Source: Gracilibacillus salitolerans (lineage in GTDB: Bacteria > Bacillota > Bacilli > Bacillales > Amphibacillaceae). Taken from it: a stretch of DNA of 64,000 bases. This document shows, piece after piece, positions 10,534 to 19,927 of the stretch. The notes beneath the pieces are model-generated. The model searched no databases and was not told the DNA's origin. It worked only from the letters and a program-made list of their open reading frames with translations. The stretch's first letter is position 1, and every line of letters starts with the position of its first letter. The stretch is from contig NZ_CP045915.1 in the NCBI RefSeq assembly GCF_009650095.1, positions 2,418,001 through 2,482,000 of the forward strand. The letters run 5' to 3'. The position numbers and the translations under genes were made by a program.

Positions 10534-11256
10534 ATGTTATCTAACTTAAATAACGGATCTACAATCTCTGCTGTACATTATATTAAAAATTTAATAGAGG
10601 ATGGGCACTATAAAGAAAAAGAAAAACTGCCTACAGAATATGAATTAGCAAAAAATTTAGGTGTGACACGTAAAGAAATTCAACGTGCCATCGCAATTCT
10701 TGAGGAAGAAAATATCTTGATTCAAAGACCTGGTGTAGGTGTTTTTGTACACGCTAAACCAATTCTATCATCTGGTATTGAACAATTGGGTAGTGTTACA
10801 GAGATGATACAAAAATCAGGTAAAAAGCCAGGAGTACAATATATATCTGCAGAAATTACTGAACCTAGAGATGAAGATAAGCGTCGATTTGATCCATTAG
10901 AAATTGAAAAGTTTGCCCAGTTAGAACGAGTACGCACAGCAGATGGTGAGCCTGTTGTTTATTGTATAGATAGAGTGGATCATCGTACCATGCCATTAGA
11001 ACTGATTCATAGTCAGGAATCAATTTTTCAGGCTTTAAGAACTTATGCCAAAAAGGACATAGATTATGCCGTAGCTTATATTGAACCAATAGGTTATCAT
11101 GAAAGAATCTCACCTATCTTAAATTGTGAACCTGATCAGGCATTATTGCTATTACGTCAAATGCATTATACAAAAGAAAACGAACCAGTACTATATTCAG
11201 CTAATTTTTTTAGAGCAGATGTATTTAGTTTTTACGTTTTAAGAAAAAGATTATAA
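10534..11256 (+). CDS. ymfC: GntR-family transcriptional regulator (YmfC)
   Basis: The 240-residue protein has an N-terminal GntR winged helix (KEKEKLPTEYELAKNLGVTR, then RAIAILEEENILIQRPGVGVFV) and a C-terminal UTRA effector domain. The ATG at 10534 has a GGGGGAAG ribosome site and fits the usual length; the ATG-like codon at 10507 has none. UTRA domains bind small ligands such as sugar phosphates, but the ligand of YmfC is unknown. It sits between spoIIIE and the ymfF-ymfH pair as in B. subtilis. Confidence 0.9.
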   Translation: MLSNLNNGSTISAVHYIKNLIEDGHYKEKEKLPTEYELAKNLGVTRKEIQRAIAILEEENILIQRPGVGVFVHAKPILSSGIEQLGSVTEMIQKSGKKPGVQYISAEITEPRDEDKRRFDPLEIEKFAQLERVRTADGEPVVYCIDRVDHRTMPLELIHSQESIFQALRTYAKKDIDYAVAYIEPIGYHERISPILNCEPDQALLLLRQMHYTKENEPVLYSANFFRADVFSFYVLRKRL

Positions 11257-11279
11257 AGAAGAAAGTTGTCCGAGAAGAA

Positions 11280-11330
11280 AGCTTAAAAGCCCGTTTAGAT
11301 AAATGTAACGGGTTTTTAAGCTTTTCATAC
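11280..11330 (+). terminator. Intrinsic terminator after ymfC
   Basis: A long stem (AAGCTTAAAAGCCCGTT pairing with AACGGGTTTTTAAGCTT) around an 11-base loop follows ymfC by 24 bases. The T-tract is short (TTTTC). Confidence 0.8.
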
Positions 11331-11479
11331 AGTTTATAATATATGACTCTAAATGGTGAAGAAGTCATGTGTACAAATATACTTTTTGAGACAACTTCTC
11401 CAATTAGCATAATATTTGGATCTTTTTGATAGAATATAGAAGACAACAAAAATAAATATAAATACAAAGGAGTAGTGTT

Positions 11480-12763
11480 ATGGTTGAAACTTTAGAGCGA
11501 ATCATCCCAAAAGAAGGGTATGATTTACATCTTATACATACAAAAAAATTTAAAACCATTCACCTGTCATTAAAGTTTACATCAAAGTTAACAAGAGAAA
11601 ATATTACGAAAAGAGCGTTACTTCCCTATATTTTGCAACAAGGTACAGCAAATTACCCTACTGCAATACAGTTACGTCAACATCTTGATGAGCTATATGG
11701 CACTGTATTAGCGGTGGATAGTAGCAAAAAAGGTGAAAATCATATCTTGACTATTCGTTTAGAATTAGCAAATGAACAATATATTGCTGGTTCTCAGGAT
11801 TTATTAAATCAAGGAATTGCTTTTCTTCGAGAAGTGATTTATCAACCGAAATTAGTTGATCAAGCCTTTGATCCAAAAATTGTAGCTCGTGAAAAAGAAA
11901 CATTACGTAGCAAGATGGAATCATTAACAGAGGATAAAGTGAGTTTTGCCAATACACGAATGATTGAGGAAATGTGTAAAGAAGAGGAATATCGCCTACG
12001 CGTGCACGGTTATGAGGAAGATTTGGATAAGATTACAGCAGAGGACCTCTATGCTTATTATCAACAAATTTTGAGCCAGGATCATCTCGATATTTTTGCA
12101 GTTGGTGATATTGAAGGTTTAGAAGTAGAGGAGAAAATTACGGCACTAGTAGAAGCAAGAGAACAGCAACCAATTGAAAAAGGGAAGCTAGTAGCAGGAT
12201 TCAACGAACAAACACTGATAGAAGAAGATGATATTAAGCAAGCTAAACTACACTTTGGTTATCGCACCAATATTACGTTTGATGATGAAGATTATGCTGC
12301 ATTACATGTTTTTAACGGTTTGTTTGGCGGGTTTCCTAGCTCGAAATTATTTATGAATGTGCGAGAAAAGCACAGTTTAGCATATTACGCCGCATCAAGA
12401 ATTGAAAGTCATAAAGGATTAATGTTTGTCTTTAGTGGGATTGCTCCAGAACAATTTGAAAATGCCAAAGACATAATTTTGGAACAAATGGAGCAAATGC
12501 GTAAGGGTGAGTTTACCGATAATGAACTAAACGAAACAAAAGAAATGACCATTAATCAGTTACGTGAAACATTAGATAATGCACAAGGTATGATTGAATT
12601 ACATTATCAAAGCGTATTGGCACAATCGTCCATATCGCCAGAACAATTATTACAGAAAGTAAACAAGGTTACCAAAGATCAAGTGATTAACGTTGCCAAT
12701 AAAGTGAAACTTGATACGATCTATTTGTTGACGAGTAAGGAGGCGGAACAAAGTGAAGCATAA
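11480..12763 (+). CDS. ymfF: M16 family peptidase-like protein YmfF
   Basis: This 427-residue M16-type protein lacks the HxxEH zinc motif at the expected N-terminal place; the region reads LRQHLDELYG. It is therefore probably the non-catalytic partner of the neighbouring YmfH. The C-terminal half retains the family block LFMNVREKHSLAYYA. Its last 11 bases overlap the start of ymfH, so the two are coupled. Similar pairs of one active and one inactive M16 subunit act in peptide processing. Ribosome site AAAGGAGTAG precedes the ATG. Confidence 0.9.
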   Translation: MVETLERIIPKEGYDLHLIHTKKFKTIHLSLKFTSKLTRENITKRALLPYILQQGTANYPTAIQLRQHLDELYGTVLAVDSSKKGENHILTIRLELANEQYIAGSQDLLNQGIAFLREVIYQPKLVDQAFDPKIVAREKETLRSKMESLTEDKVSFANTRMIEEMCKEEEYRLRVHGYEEDLDKITAEDLYAYYQQILSQDHLDIFAVGDIEGLEVEEKITALVEAREQQPIEKGKLVAGFNEQTLIEEDDIKQAKLHFGYRTNITFDDEDYAALHVFNGLFGGFPSSKLFMNVREKHSLAYYAASRIESHKGLMFVFSGIAPEQFENAKDIILEQMEQMRKGEFTDNELNETKEMTINQLRETLDNAQGMIELHYQSVLAQSSISPEQLLQKVNKVTKDQVINVANKVKLDTIYLLTSKEAEQSEA

Positions 12764-14039
12764 ACATTATAAACAAATTGAAGAGAATATATATGCAGAA
12801 ACACTTTCGAATGGTCTACGTGTTTTTATTTTGCCGAAACAAGAGATGGCAAAAACTTTTGCCATTTTCACCACCAATTATGGTTCAATCGATCAGAGCT
12901 TTGTTCCACTAAATGAGCAAGATTTGCAGACAGTTCCTGATGGGATTGCACACTTTTTAGAGCATAAATTATTTGAAAAAGAAGATCGTGACGTTTTTCA
13001 GGATTTTTCAAAACTGGGTGCTTCAGCTAATGCTTTTACGTCTTTTACCAAGACAGCCTATTTATTCTCTGCAACGTCAAAAATAAAAGAGAATTTACAA
13101 ACACTTGTAGATTTTGTACAGGATCCTTATTTTTCTGAGCAATCTGTCGAAAAAGAAAAAGGGATTATTGCACAAGAAATACGTATGTATGATGACCAGC
13201 CAGATTGGCGAGCGTTTTTCGGAACGATTAAAAGTCTTTATCAGCATCATCCGGTACAAATCGATATTGCTGGAACAGTGGAGTCGATTAATAATATTAC
13301 GAAAGATGATTTATATACGTGTTATCACACCTTTTATCATCCAAATAATATGGTGCTGTTCATCGCCGGAAATGTTGATCCTGAAGAAACGATGGCTTTT
13401 ATCAAGAATAACCAGGATAACAAAGAGTTTGACGCACCTGAACCCATCACAAGAAAATTCCCCAATGAGCCTAAAGAAGTAGCGGAAAAAGAATGGACAG
13501 TTACTATGCCTGTTTCTGTTCCAAAAGCCTTAGTAGGGATAAAGGAAAATGTTATTCCGGAAGATCCGAAAAAGTTTATGGAAAAAGAATGGTTGATGGA
13601 TATAGTATTAGATCATTTATTCTCTAAAAGTGGTGTGGCATATGAACGGTTATATGAAGCAGGAATTATTGATCAATCGTTTAGTTGCGAGTCACATTTA
13701 GAGCGTAATTTCGGCTTTAGTGTAATAGGAGGAAATACGAAAGAGCCAGAAAAATTAGCGCAAATGATAAAACAAGAACTATTAAATCTTCAAACGTCAC
13801 CAATGGATCAACAAAGTTTCGAGCGGATAAAACGTAAGAAAATTGGTCAATTATTACGTGCAATGAATTCATTGGAGTTTATAGCCAATCAATTCACACA
13901 TTATCAGTTATTAGGAATTGACTTCTTTGAAAGCATCGAATGGTTGGAAAGTCTGACATATAGTGATATGCAGGATTATAGTCAGAATTGGATCCAGGAA
14001 GAACAGCTTTCTACTTGTTTTGTCAAAGCAGATGAATAG
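12753..14039 (+). CDS. ymfH: M16 family zinc peptidase YmfH
   Basis: The 428-residue protein is the catalytic partner of YmfF. It has an intact zinc motif HFLEH near residue 69 (GIAHFLEHKLFEKE) and the downstream glutamate in EKEKGIIAQEIRMY. The start lies inside the end of ymfF after AAGGAGGCG. The natural substrate is unknown; related pairs cleave peptides. The next gene, ymfI, starts nine bases after its stop, so ymfF-H-I probably form one operon. Confidence 0.93.
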   Translation: MKHKHYKQIEENIYAETLSNGLRVFILPKQEMAKTFAIFTTNYGSIDQSFVPLNEQDLQTVPDGIAHFLEHKLFEKEDRDVFQDFSKLGASANAFTSFTKTAYLFSATSKIKENLQTLVDFVQDPYFSEQSVEKEKGIIAQEIRMYDDQPDWRAFFGTIKSLYQHHPVQIDIAGTVESINNITKDDLYTCYHTFYHPNNMVLFIAGNVDPEETMAFIKNNQDNKEFDAPEPITRKFPNEPKEVAEKEWTVTMPVSVPKALVGIKENVIPEDPKKFMEKEWLMDIVLDHLFSKSGVAYERLYEAGIIDQSFSCESHLERNFGFSVIGGNTKEPEKLAQMIKQELLNLQTSPMDQQSFERIKRKKIGQLLRAMNSLEFIANQFTHYQLLGIDFFESIEWLESLTYSDMQDYSQNWIQEEQLSTCFVKADE

Positions 14040-14048
14040 AGGATAACG

Positions 14049-14768
14049 ATGGAGAAGAGAACGATCATAACTGGAGCTAGTGGGGAAATTGGAACAGCTA
14101 TTGCCAACCAATTAGCAAATCAAGGACATGCGCTCTTTTTGCATTATAATCGAAACAGAATAGCAATTGAACAATTACTGGAACAAATACCGAAAGATCA
14201 GATTATAGGTGTCATTCAATCCGATTTAGCATCAAGAGAAGGCTTAGATCAATTTATCAATAAAATACCGCAGAATATCGATCATCTTATATATACTAGC
14301 GGAAAGGCTTATTTTGGCCTATTTCAAGACATGGAAGACAAAGATATGGATGAAATGCTCCAATTACATGTGAAATCTCCATGGAAAGTAACACAAGCAT
14401 TAATTCCTGAGATGGTACGAAATAAGTTTGGACGGATCATATTGATTTCTTCGATTTGGGGTGAAATTGGAGCGAGCTGTGAAGTGGCATATTCCACTGT
14501 GAAGGGCGCTCAAAATACTTTTATCAGAGCATTAGCAAAAGAATTAGGTCCGAGTAATATTCTTGTGAATGGAGTTAGTCCTGGTTTTATTGATACCAAA
14601 ATGAATCAAACCTTGACCGCTCAGGAGAAACAAGAGCTGATTCAAGACATTCCATTACAAAGAGCAGGTGAACCTGAGGATGTTGCAGATGCTGTTCAGT
14701 TTCTTTGCAGTAATCAATCGAGATATATACAGGGTGAAATAATCCGAGTTAATGGTGCTTGGGGATGA
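14049..14768 (+). CDS. ymfI: Short-chain reductase YmfI (elongation factor P 5-aminopentanone reductase type)
   Basis: A 239-residue classical short-chain dehydrogenase with the NAD(P) loop TGASGEIGTAIA at residues 7-18, the catalytic serine in ILISSIWGEIG and YSTVK as the Tyr-x-x-x-Lys pair. In B. subtilis YmfI reduces the 5-aminopentanone group on elongation factor P to 5-aminopentanol. The assignment here rests on synteny with ymfF-ymfH and ymfJ, since sequence alone would also fit a 3-oxoacyl-ACP reductase (FabG type). Confidence 0.88.
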   Translation: MEKRTIITGASGEIGTAIANQLANQGHALFLHYNRNRIAIEQLLEQIPKDQIIGVIQSDLASREGLDQFINKIPQNIDHLIYTSGKAYFGLFQDMEDKDMDEMLQLHVKSPWKVTQALIPEMVRNKFGRIILISSIWGEIGASCEVAYSTVKGAQNTFIRALAKELGPSNILVNGVSPGFIDTKMNQTLTAQEKQELIQDIPLQRAGEPEDVADAVQFLCSNQSRYIQGEIIRVNGAWG

Positions 14769-14856
14769 TTTATTGTACATCTTCCTATTGTTAGTATGCA
14801 TATTTTAATAAAATTATCGAAAGATACTAATGTATGCTGATAAAGGAGGAATGAAC

Positions 14857-15114
14857 ATGTCTGTAATTGACAACTTTGAGTCATGGAAAGATTTTTTAGG
14901 GGATCGTTTGCATGATGCAGAAAATAATGGTATAAGTAATCAAGCAATTTCAGAGCTTGCCTATGATATTGGTAATTATTTATCAACAGAAGTGCAAGCT
15001 AAAAACGATCAAGAGAAAATGTTACGTGACTTATGGAATGCAGCAGATGAGAGAGAACAGCATGCCATTGCAAATATTATGGTAAAGCTCGTTCAAAACG
15101 AAGGTACAAAATAA
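14857..15114 (+). CDS. ymfJ: DUF3243 family protein YmfJ
   Basis: An 85-residue, helix-rich cytoplasmic protein. The ATG at 14857 lies six bases after AAAGGAGGA and gives the family's usual MSV start; the ATG at 14851 is too close to the ribosome site. Conserved blocks are SWKDFLGDRL near the start and REQHAIANIMVKLVQN at the end. Its function is unknown. The gap to ymfI is 88 bases. Confidence 0.88.
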   Translation: MSVIDNFESWKDFLGDRLHDAENNGISNQAISELAYDIGNYLSTEVQAKNDQEKMLRDLWNAADEREQHAIANIMVKLVQNEGTK

Positions 15115-15125
15115 TACAGTATTTA

Positions 15126-15168
15126 CCCTATAAAGCATAAATATTATGTTTTATAGGGTTTTTAACTT
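15126..15168 (+). terminator. Intrinsic terminator after ymfJ
   Basis: ACCCTATAAA pairs with TTTATAGGGT around a loop of about 14 bases and is followed by TTTTAACTT. Confidence 0.82.
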
Positions 15169-15380
15169 CTTTCTTTTTTATGTCTTTTTTTATAATATTT
15201 TCTTTAATTTGTCACATTCATGTATATTTTCACTTTTCATTCGATTTATTTTAAGATATGATTAAGATACATTGTTTAAAATGAAACAAATCGGAATAAA
15301 TATACGTCAACTAATATAGAGCCCGTTAACATATAAAGTTGGGATAATATAGATTAATGATTGATGGATGGTGTTTTTAA

Positions 15381-16268
15381 ATGGGAATCGGAGAACGATT
15401 AAAAGCAGAGCGTGAAAGCAAAAATATGTCATTAGAGCAAGTTCAAAACGTTACCAAAATACAAGCTAGATATTTGGATGCGATAGAACAAGAACGATTT
15501 AATGTTATGCCTGGGTCTTTTTATGTACGGGCTTTTATTAAGGAATATGCTACTGTCCTTGGTTTAAACCCGGATGAATTAATAGAAGAGTACAAAAAAG
15601 ACCTACCTTTTGAAAACAAAGAAGATGTAGCAATTTCTCGCGTGAAGAGCAGTAAAAAAAATAAAGCGACAACGAAAACACCAGTTATATTTTCCTTTTT
15701 GCCTAGTGTTATTGTTGTTTTGTTGATTATTGGTATCGTCGTATTAGTCTGGTTATTTAGGCAAGGCTACTTCACTGGAGATGACGCAGATCCAACACCG
15801 ACAGAGAATGAAGATAATACTGCGGGAGAGTCTGTTCAGGTACAACCAACTCCAGACACGACTCCTAGTGGAGATGAGGAGAGTGAAGGCGAAGAATCTT
15901 CAGATGAGGAAGAAGTCGAAGAAGATGAGCCGGAGGTAGCAACAGAGATATCTTTGGATAGCTATGATAACAATGAGTCTTATTATAATCTAACAACAAC
16001 TGATGAGGATGTAAATCTGGTTATCACTACTGAAAATAGAAATTGGCTTGAAATTACTGATGAATCAGGCGAGAAATTTTATGAGAAAACCTTTACGACT
16101 GATGAAAGTCCACTTGAACTAGATGTATCAGAAGTAGAGGAGTTATATTTAAGATTTGGTGAACCTCAGACTATAAATATTGAAATAAACGGTGAAGAGC
16201 TTGAGTTATCTGATGAAATACAAGCATCTCAACCACAAAAAGCGTGGATTACGATTGAAAAACAATAA
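15381..16268 (+). CDS. ymfM: RodZ-like helix-turn-helix membrane protein (YmfM)
   Basis: The 295-residue protein has a cytoplasmic helix-turn-helix of the RodZ type at residues 1-70 (GIGERLKAERESKNMSLEQV, then ITKIQARYLDAIE-like spacing), a basic stretch, one membrane segment at about 101-123, a strongly acidic Glu/Asp/Thr/Pro linker, and a C-terminal extracellular DUF4115-type beta domain. RodZ links MreB filaments to cell-shape synthesis. It comes just before pgsA, as in Bacillus. The acidic linker fits a halotolerant host but does not prove it. Confidence 0.9.
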   Translation: MGIGERLKAERESKNMSLEQVQNVTKIQARYLDAIEQERFNVMPGSFYVRAFIKEYATVLGLNPDELIEEYKKDLPFENKEDVAISRVKSSKKNKATTKTPVIFSFLPSVIVVLLIIGIVVLVWLFRQGYFTGDDADPTPTENEDNTAGESVQVQPTPDTTPSGDEESEGEESSDEEEVEEDEPEVATEISLDSYDNNESYYNLTTTDEDVNLVITTENRNWLEITDESGEKFYEKTFTTDESPLELDVSEVEELYLRFGEPQTINIEINGEELELSDEIQASQPQKAWITIEKQ

Positions 16269-16278
16269 ATGCTATTAC

Positions 16279-16314
16279 ATAACCCTCTTTTTATTCATAA
16301 AGAGGGTTTGTTTT
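16279..16314 (+). terminator. Intrinsic terminator after ymfM
   Basis: AACCCTCTTT pairs with AAAGAGGGTT around an eight-base loop, followed by TGTTTTC. Confidence 0.82.
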
Positions 16315-16438
16315 CAGAAATAAAGAAAGAAACTTTTACATAGAACACGAACTGCGCAGTATCCTGTTACGAATCATAAAGAGCAGGCTAGGGCGGGTTT
16401 TGACCGGTTTTTCTAAAAATATGAAGGAGTGTCAGGAA

Positions 16439-17017
16439 ATGAATATACCTAATCGAATAACTTTATCACGAATTATGTTGATTCCTTTTTTTATTTTATT
16501 ATTATCCTATCCATTTGATTGGGGAGTATGGCATATTGCTGATCAGTCTATTCCTATTGCTCATTTAGTTGCTGTCATTATTTTTGCAGTAGCTTCAGCA
16601 ACGGATTGGCTTGATGGTTACTATGCTCGAAAACATCAGTTAGTGACAAATCTCGGGAAATTTCTTGATCCAATGGCAGATAAGTTATTAGTCTCTGCAG
16701 CATTTATTTTGTTAGTTGCTTGGGAAATGGCCCCTGCATGGGTAGTGATTATCATTATTAGTCGTGAATTTGCAGTAACTGGGTTGCGGCTTGTTGCGGC
16801 AGGCGAAGGTACTGTACTTGCTGCTGGTCAACTTGGAAAATTAAAAACAGTTTTACAAATTCTTGCAATCATTTTCTTGTTACTGCATAATATTCCGTTT
16901 TCTGCTTTTGGCTTACCGGTTGATACCATTTTGTTGTATGCGGCTTTAATTATTACAATTGTTTCTGGGGTAGAATATTTTGTGAAAAACTGGCATGTGA
17001 TGGGAGATTCTAAATAA
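16439..17017 (+). CDS. pgsA: CDP-diacylglycerol--glycerol-3-phosphate 3-phosphatidyltransferase
   Basis: PgsA makes phosphatidylglycerophosphate, the first committed step to phosphatidylglycerol. The start at 16439 follows AAGGAGTGTCAGGA and gives the usual MNIPNRITLSRI opening. The 192-residue membrane protein carries the CDP-alcohol phosphotransferase motif DWLDGYYAR ... GKFLDPMADK near residues 58-83 and about five hydrophobic segments. Its stop shares one base with the start of cinA. Confidence 0.95.
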   Translation: MNIPNRITLSRIMLIPFFILLLSYPFDWGVWHIADQSIPIAHLVAVIIFAVASATDWLDGYYARKHQLVTNLGKFLDPMADKLLVSAAFILLVAWEMAPAWVVIIIISREFAVTGLRLVAAGEGTVLAAGQLGKLKTVLQILAIIFLLLHNIPFSAFGLPVDTILLYAALIITIVSGVEYFVKNWHVMGDSK

Positions 17018-18264
17018 TGACAGATGTAAAAGCTGAACTTATTTCAGTCGGTACAGAGCTATTGTTAGGGCAAATTGTTAATACTAATGCAGCCTGGATC
17101 TCCGAACAATTAGCGGACAAGGGGATCTCTGTCTATTATCATTCAGTAGTTGGTGATAATTTTAATCGCTTGGCAGATGTTTTTCGTGAAGCAGGAAAAA
17201 GATCTGACCTTGTTTTCATAACAGGTGGTCTTGGTCCGACAGAAGATGACCTGACAAGAGAAGCATTTCAGCATATATCAGGTGTACAAATCGAAGCCGA
17301 TCAAGGTACATTAGATAAAATGGAAGCTTTTTTTGCCAAAAATAATCGTACAATGACACCGAATAATCGAAAGCAAGCGCAAGTGTTTGAAGGATCGAAG
17401 GTGTTACATAATTCAGTTGGTATTGCACCAGGAATAATCGTGGATTATAATAAAACGATTTGGGTATTTATGCCAGGTGTTCCACGGGAAATGAAGGCGA
17501 TTATGACGGAGGAAGTACTGCCCTATCTAAAGGATACGTTAGCTTTAGAAGCCGTGATCAAGTCTCGAATGTTACGCTTTATTGGTATTGGTGAATCACA
17601 ATTAGAATATAACCTTAGAGATTTAATATCGAATCAAACGAATCCTACGATTGCACCCTTAGCATCTGAAGGGGAAGTAGCTTTAAGACTTACGGCAAAG
17701 GCTGAAAGCTATCAAGAAGCAGAGCAACTGATTGAACAGACAGAAGTAAAGATTAAGAAACAAGTCGGACAATATCTTTATGCCTATGACAACGTCCATA
17801 TCGAAAAGAAAGTGTTTGAATTATTGAAGCAAAACCATTTAACAATTGCTAGCGCTGAAAGCTTGACAGGAGGAGCGTTTGCTTCGAAAGTGGTGGATCA
17901 AGGTGGGGTATCTGCAATATTTAATGGTGCTGCTGTTGTATACCATCCTTTCTCCAAGACTTCAGCCTTAAGGATAGATGACGAACTCATCACAACTTAC
18001 GGTACCATAAGTAAAGAGTGTGCAGAAAGTATGGCTAGACAAGTGAAGAAAATCTATCAGTCTAAGCTGGGCATTAGTTTTACAGGAGTAGCTGGTCCTG
18101 ATGAGTTGGAAAACCAACCGGTTGGTACTGTTTATATATCTATATGTGACCAAAATGATCAACTCTTTACCGAAAGATATCAATTTAATGGAGACCGTCA
18201 AGAGATTCGAAATCGAGCAGTTAAAAAAGCATTTGAATTGCTATTTTATCTACTTAAAAAATGA
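17017..18264 (+). CDS. cinA: CinA family competence/damage-inducible protein
   Basis: The 415-residue protein has an N-terminal MoaB/molybdopterin-binding-like domain (GLGPTEDDLTREAF, PGVPREMKAIM) and a C-terminal CinA/PncC amidase-like domain (ASAESLTGGAFAS, GVAGPDELENQPVGTVYI). The family has nicotinamide-nucleotide deamidase and ADP-ribose pyrophosphatase activities. Its place right before recA is conserved in Firmicutes, where cinA can be cotranscribed with recA. A hairpin separates the two here. Confidence 0.94.
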   Translation: MTDVKAELISVGTELLLGQIVNTNAAWISEQLADKGISVYYHSVVGDNFNRLADVFREAGKRSDLVFITGGLGPTEDDLTREAFQHISGVQIEADQGTLDKMEAFFAKNNRTMTPNNRKQAQVFEGSKVLHNSVGIAPGIIVDYNKTIWVFMPGVPREMKAIMTEEVLPYLKDTLALEAVIKSRMLRFIGIGESQLEYNLRDLISNQTNPTIAPLASEGEVALRLTAKAESYQEAEQLIEQTEVKIKKQVGQYLYAYDNVHIEKKVFELLKQNHLTIASAESLTGGAFASKVVDQGGVSAIFNGAAVVYHPFSKTSALRIDDELITTYGTISKECAESMARQVKKIYQSKLGISFTGVAGPDELENQPVGTVYISICDQNDQLFTERYQFNGDRQEIRNRAVKKAFELLFYLLKK

Positions 18265-18280
18265 AAATATTTTTTGAATA

Positions 18281-18336
18281 ACAGGAAAAGCATTTTTTTA
18301 TTAGATTTAATGATAAGAAAAATGCTTTTCCTCAAG
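18281..18336 (+). terminator. Intrinsic terminator between cinA and recA
   Basis: AGGAAAAGCATTTTT pairs with AAAAATGCTTTTCCT, a 15-bp perfect stem around a loop of about 20 bases. There is no strong T-run after it, so partial read-through into recA is possible. Confidence 0.65.
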
Positions 18337-18375
18337 GGTTTTATCCATACGTCTTTAATTCCTATGAAAATAATG

Positions 18376-18389
18376 GGAACATTTATTCG
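18376..18389 (+). promoter_or_regulatory. Possible LexA box upstream of recA
   Basis: GGAACATTTATTCG matches the Gram-positive LexA consensus CGAAC-N4-GTTCG except at two positions. It lies 67 bases before the recA start. This is weaker than the three boxes at the lexA locus. Confidence 0.4.
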
Positions 18390-18455
18390 TTTTTTACTTG
18401 TGAAACGAACTAAAAGATTGTAAGATAGTATTAGCAATACGAAGGAGGAATTAAT

Positions 18456-19487
18456 GTGAGTGATAGAAAACAAGCCTTAGATATGGCGTTAAAACAAATT
18501 GAAAAACAGTTCGGTAAAGGCTCCATCATGAAGCTTGGCGAACGGGCAGAACAAAAAGTAGCGACCGTTTCAAGTGGATCCATTGCAGTAGACGTAGCAT
18601 TGGGTGTTGGTGGTTATCCACGAGGACGTGTAGTTGAAATATATGGACCAGAATCATCTGGTAAAACAACAGTATCTCTTCATGCAATTGCTGAAGCACA
18701 ACGAGCAGGCGGACAAGCTGCGTTTATCGATGCGGAGCATGCGCTTGACCCAGTATATGCAAAAAAATTAGGTGTCAATGTAGATGAACTGCTGTTATCT
18801 CAACCTGATACTGGAGAACAAGCTTTGGAAATTGCTGAAGCACTCGTTCGTAGTGGTGCTGTAGATATGCTTGTTATTGACTCTGTAGCTGCCCTAGTAC
18901 CAAAAGCGGAGATCGAAGGGGAAATGGGTGATGCTCACGTCGGCTTACAAGCTCGTTTAATGTCTCAAGCGTTACGTAAGTTATCTGGTGCAATCAATAA
19001 ATCTAGAACAACGGCTATATTTATCAACCAAATCCGTGAAAAAGTCGGTGTAATGTTCGGTAATCCGGAGACAACACCAGGGGGTAGAGCGTTGAAGTTC
19101 TATTCTTCTGTTCGATTAGAAGTAAGACGTGCGGAAACCTTAAAAGTAGGAAATGAAATGGTAGGTAACAGAACACGTATTAAAGTCGTAAAAAATAAAG
19201 TGGCACCACCATTTAAACAAGCGGAAGTAGATATTATGTATGGTGAAGGTATATCGAGAGAAGGAGAAATCCTGGATATCGGATCTGACTTGGATGTTGT
19301 TCTAAAAAGCGGTGCCTGGTACTCCTATAACGATGAAAGACTTGGCCAAGGTCGTGAAAATGCAAAACAATTCTTAAAAGAGAATCCGGCTGTAGCAGAG
19401 GAAATCTATCGCTCCATTCGAACTCACTATGATATTGAAGATGATAGCGTAGAAGATGAACCCAAAGAGAGTTTACTAGAGGAATAA
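18456..19487 (+). CDS. recA: Recombinase RecA
   Basis: RecA forms filaments on single-stranded DNA, drives strand exchange and triggers LexA self-cleavage. The 343-residue protein starts with GTG after AAGGAGGAATTAAT; the overlapping ATG is followed at once by a stop. Walker A is GPESSGKTT at 64-72, and the L2 region contains [20 protein letters not shown]. The C-terminus is acidic ([16 protein letters not shown]), as is usual for RecA. A terminator follows eight bases after the stop. Confidence 0.98.
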   Translation: MSDRKQALDMALKQIEKQFGKGSIMKLGERAEQKVATVSSGSIAVDVALGVGGYPRGRVVEIYGPESSGKTTVSLHAIAEAQRAGGQAAFIDAEHALDPVYAKKLGVNVDELLLSQPDTGEQALEIAEALVRSGAVDMLVIDSVAALVPKAEIEGEMGDAHVGLQARLMSQALRKLSGAINKSRTTAIFINQIREKVGVMFGNPETTPGGRALKFYSSVRLEVRRAETLKVGNEMVGNRTRIKVVKNKVAPPFKQAEVDIMYGEGISREGEILDIGSDLDVVLKSGAWYSYNDERLGQGRENAKQFLKENPAVAEEIYRSIRTHYDIEDDSVEDEPKESLLEE

Positions 19488-19494
19488 AATAGAT

Positions 19495-19533
19495 GCTCCG
19501 TAGTCAGTAATTGACTGTGGAGTTTTCTTTTTG
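19495..19533 (+). terminator. Intrinsic terminator after recA
   Basis: CTCCGTAGTCA pairs with TGACTGTGGAG (two imperfect pairs) around GTAAT, followed by TTTTCTTTTT. Confidence 0.82.
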
Positions 19534-19552
19534 AGGTAGAATGTATTTAATT

Positions 19553-19680
19553 GTGCACAAAATACATAAACTACGAAATAACTCTGTAGTGGATTTATTT
19601 TCTTCCATTCTGATTACTGTTTGAGTAGCTAAATCGACACGAACAAAATCGTTGTGATACTGTAGCTAAGACTGAATAAG
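19553..19680. repeat. Dispersed element, flank-only copy 2
   Basis: AAATACATAAACTACGAAATAA ... ATTTTCTTCCATTCTGATT closely matches the left flank of the repeat at 6640-6715, but the GC-richer palindromic core is absent. The rest of the recA-rny gap, to 19900, is AT-rich and shows no gene. Confidence 0.6.
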
Positions 19681-19927
19681 AAGACTGAGCTGCCAATTAT
19701 TAAGTCATTTATATATATACAACAAGAATAAAACTATAGGTTCGGTAGGTTTCACCCGTTATTTTGTATTCATGCAAAATCTTTACATTCCTTGACATCC
19801 ATGTAATAGAAGATTAAAATTAACATGTATAATTCAACAAATATTATACATGTAAATTTTAAAAACGTATTATTGTACATGCCGACTTAAAAAATTGTAC
19901 AAGTTTATAGCAAGAGGAGGTGAAAGT

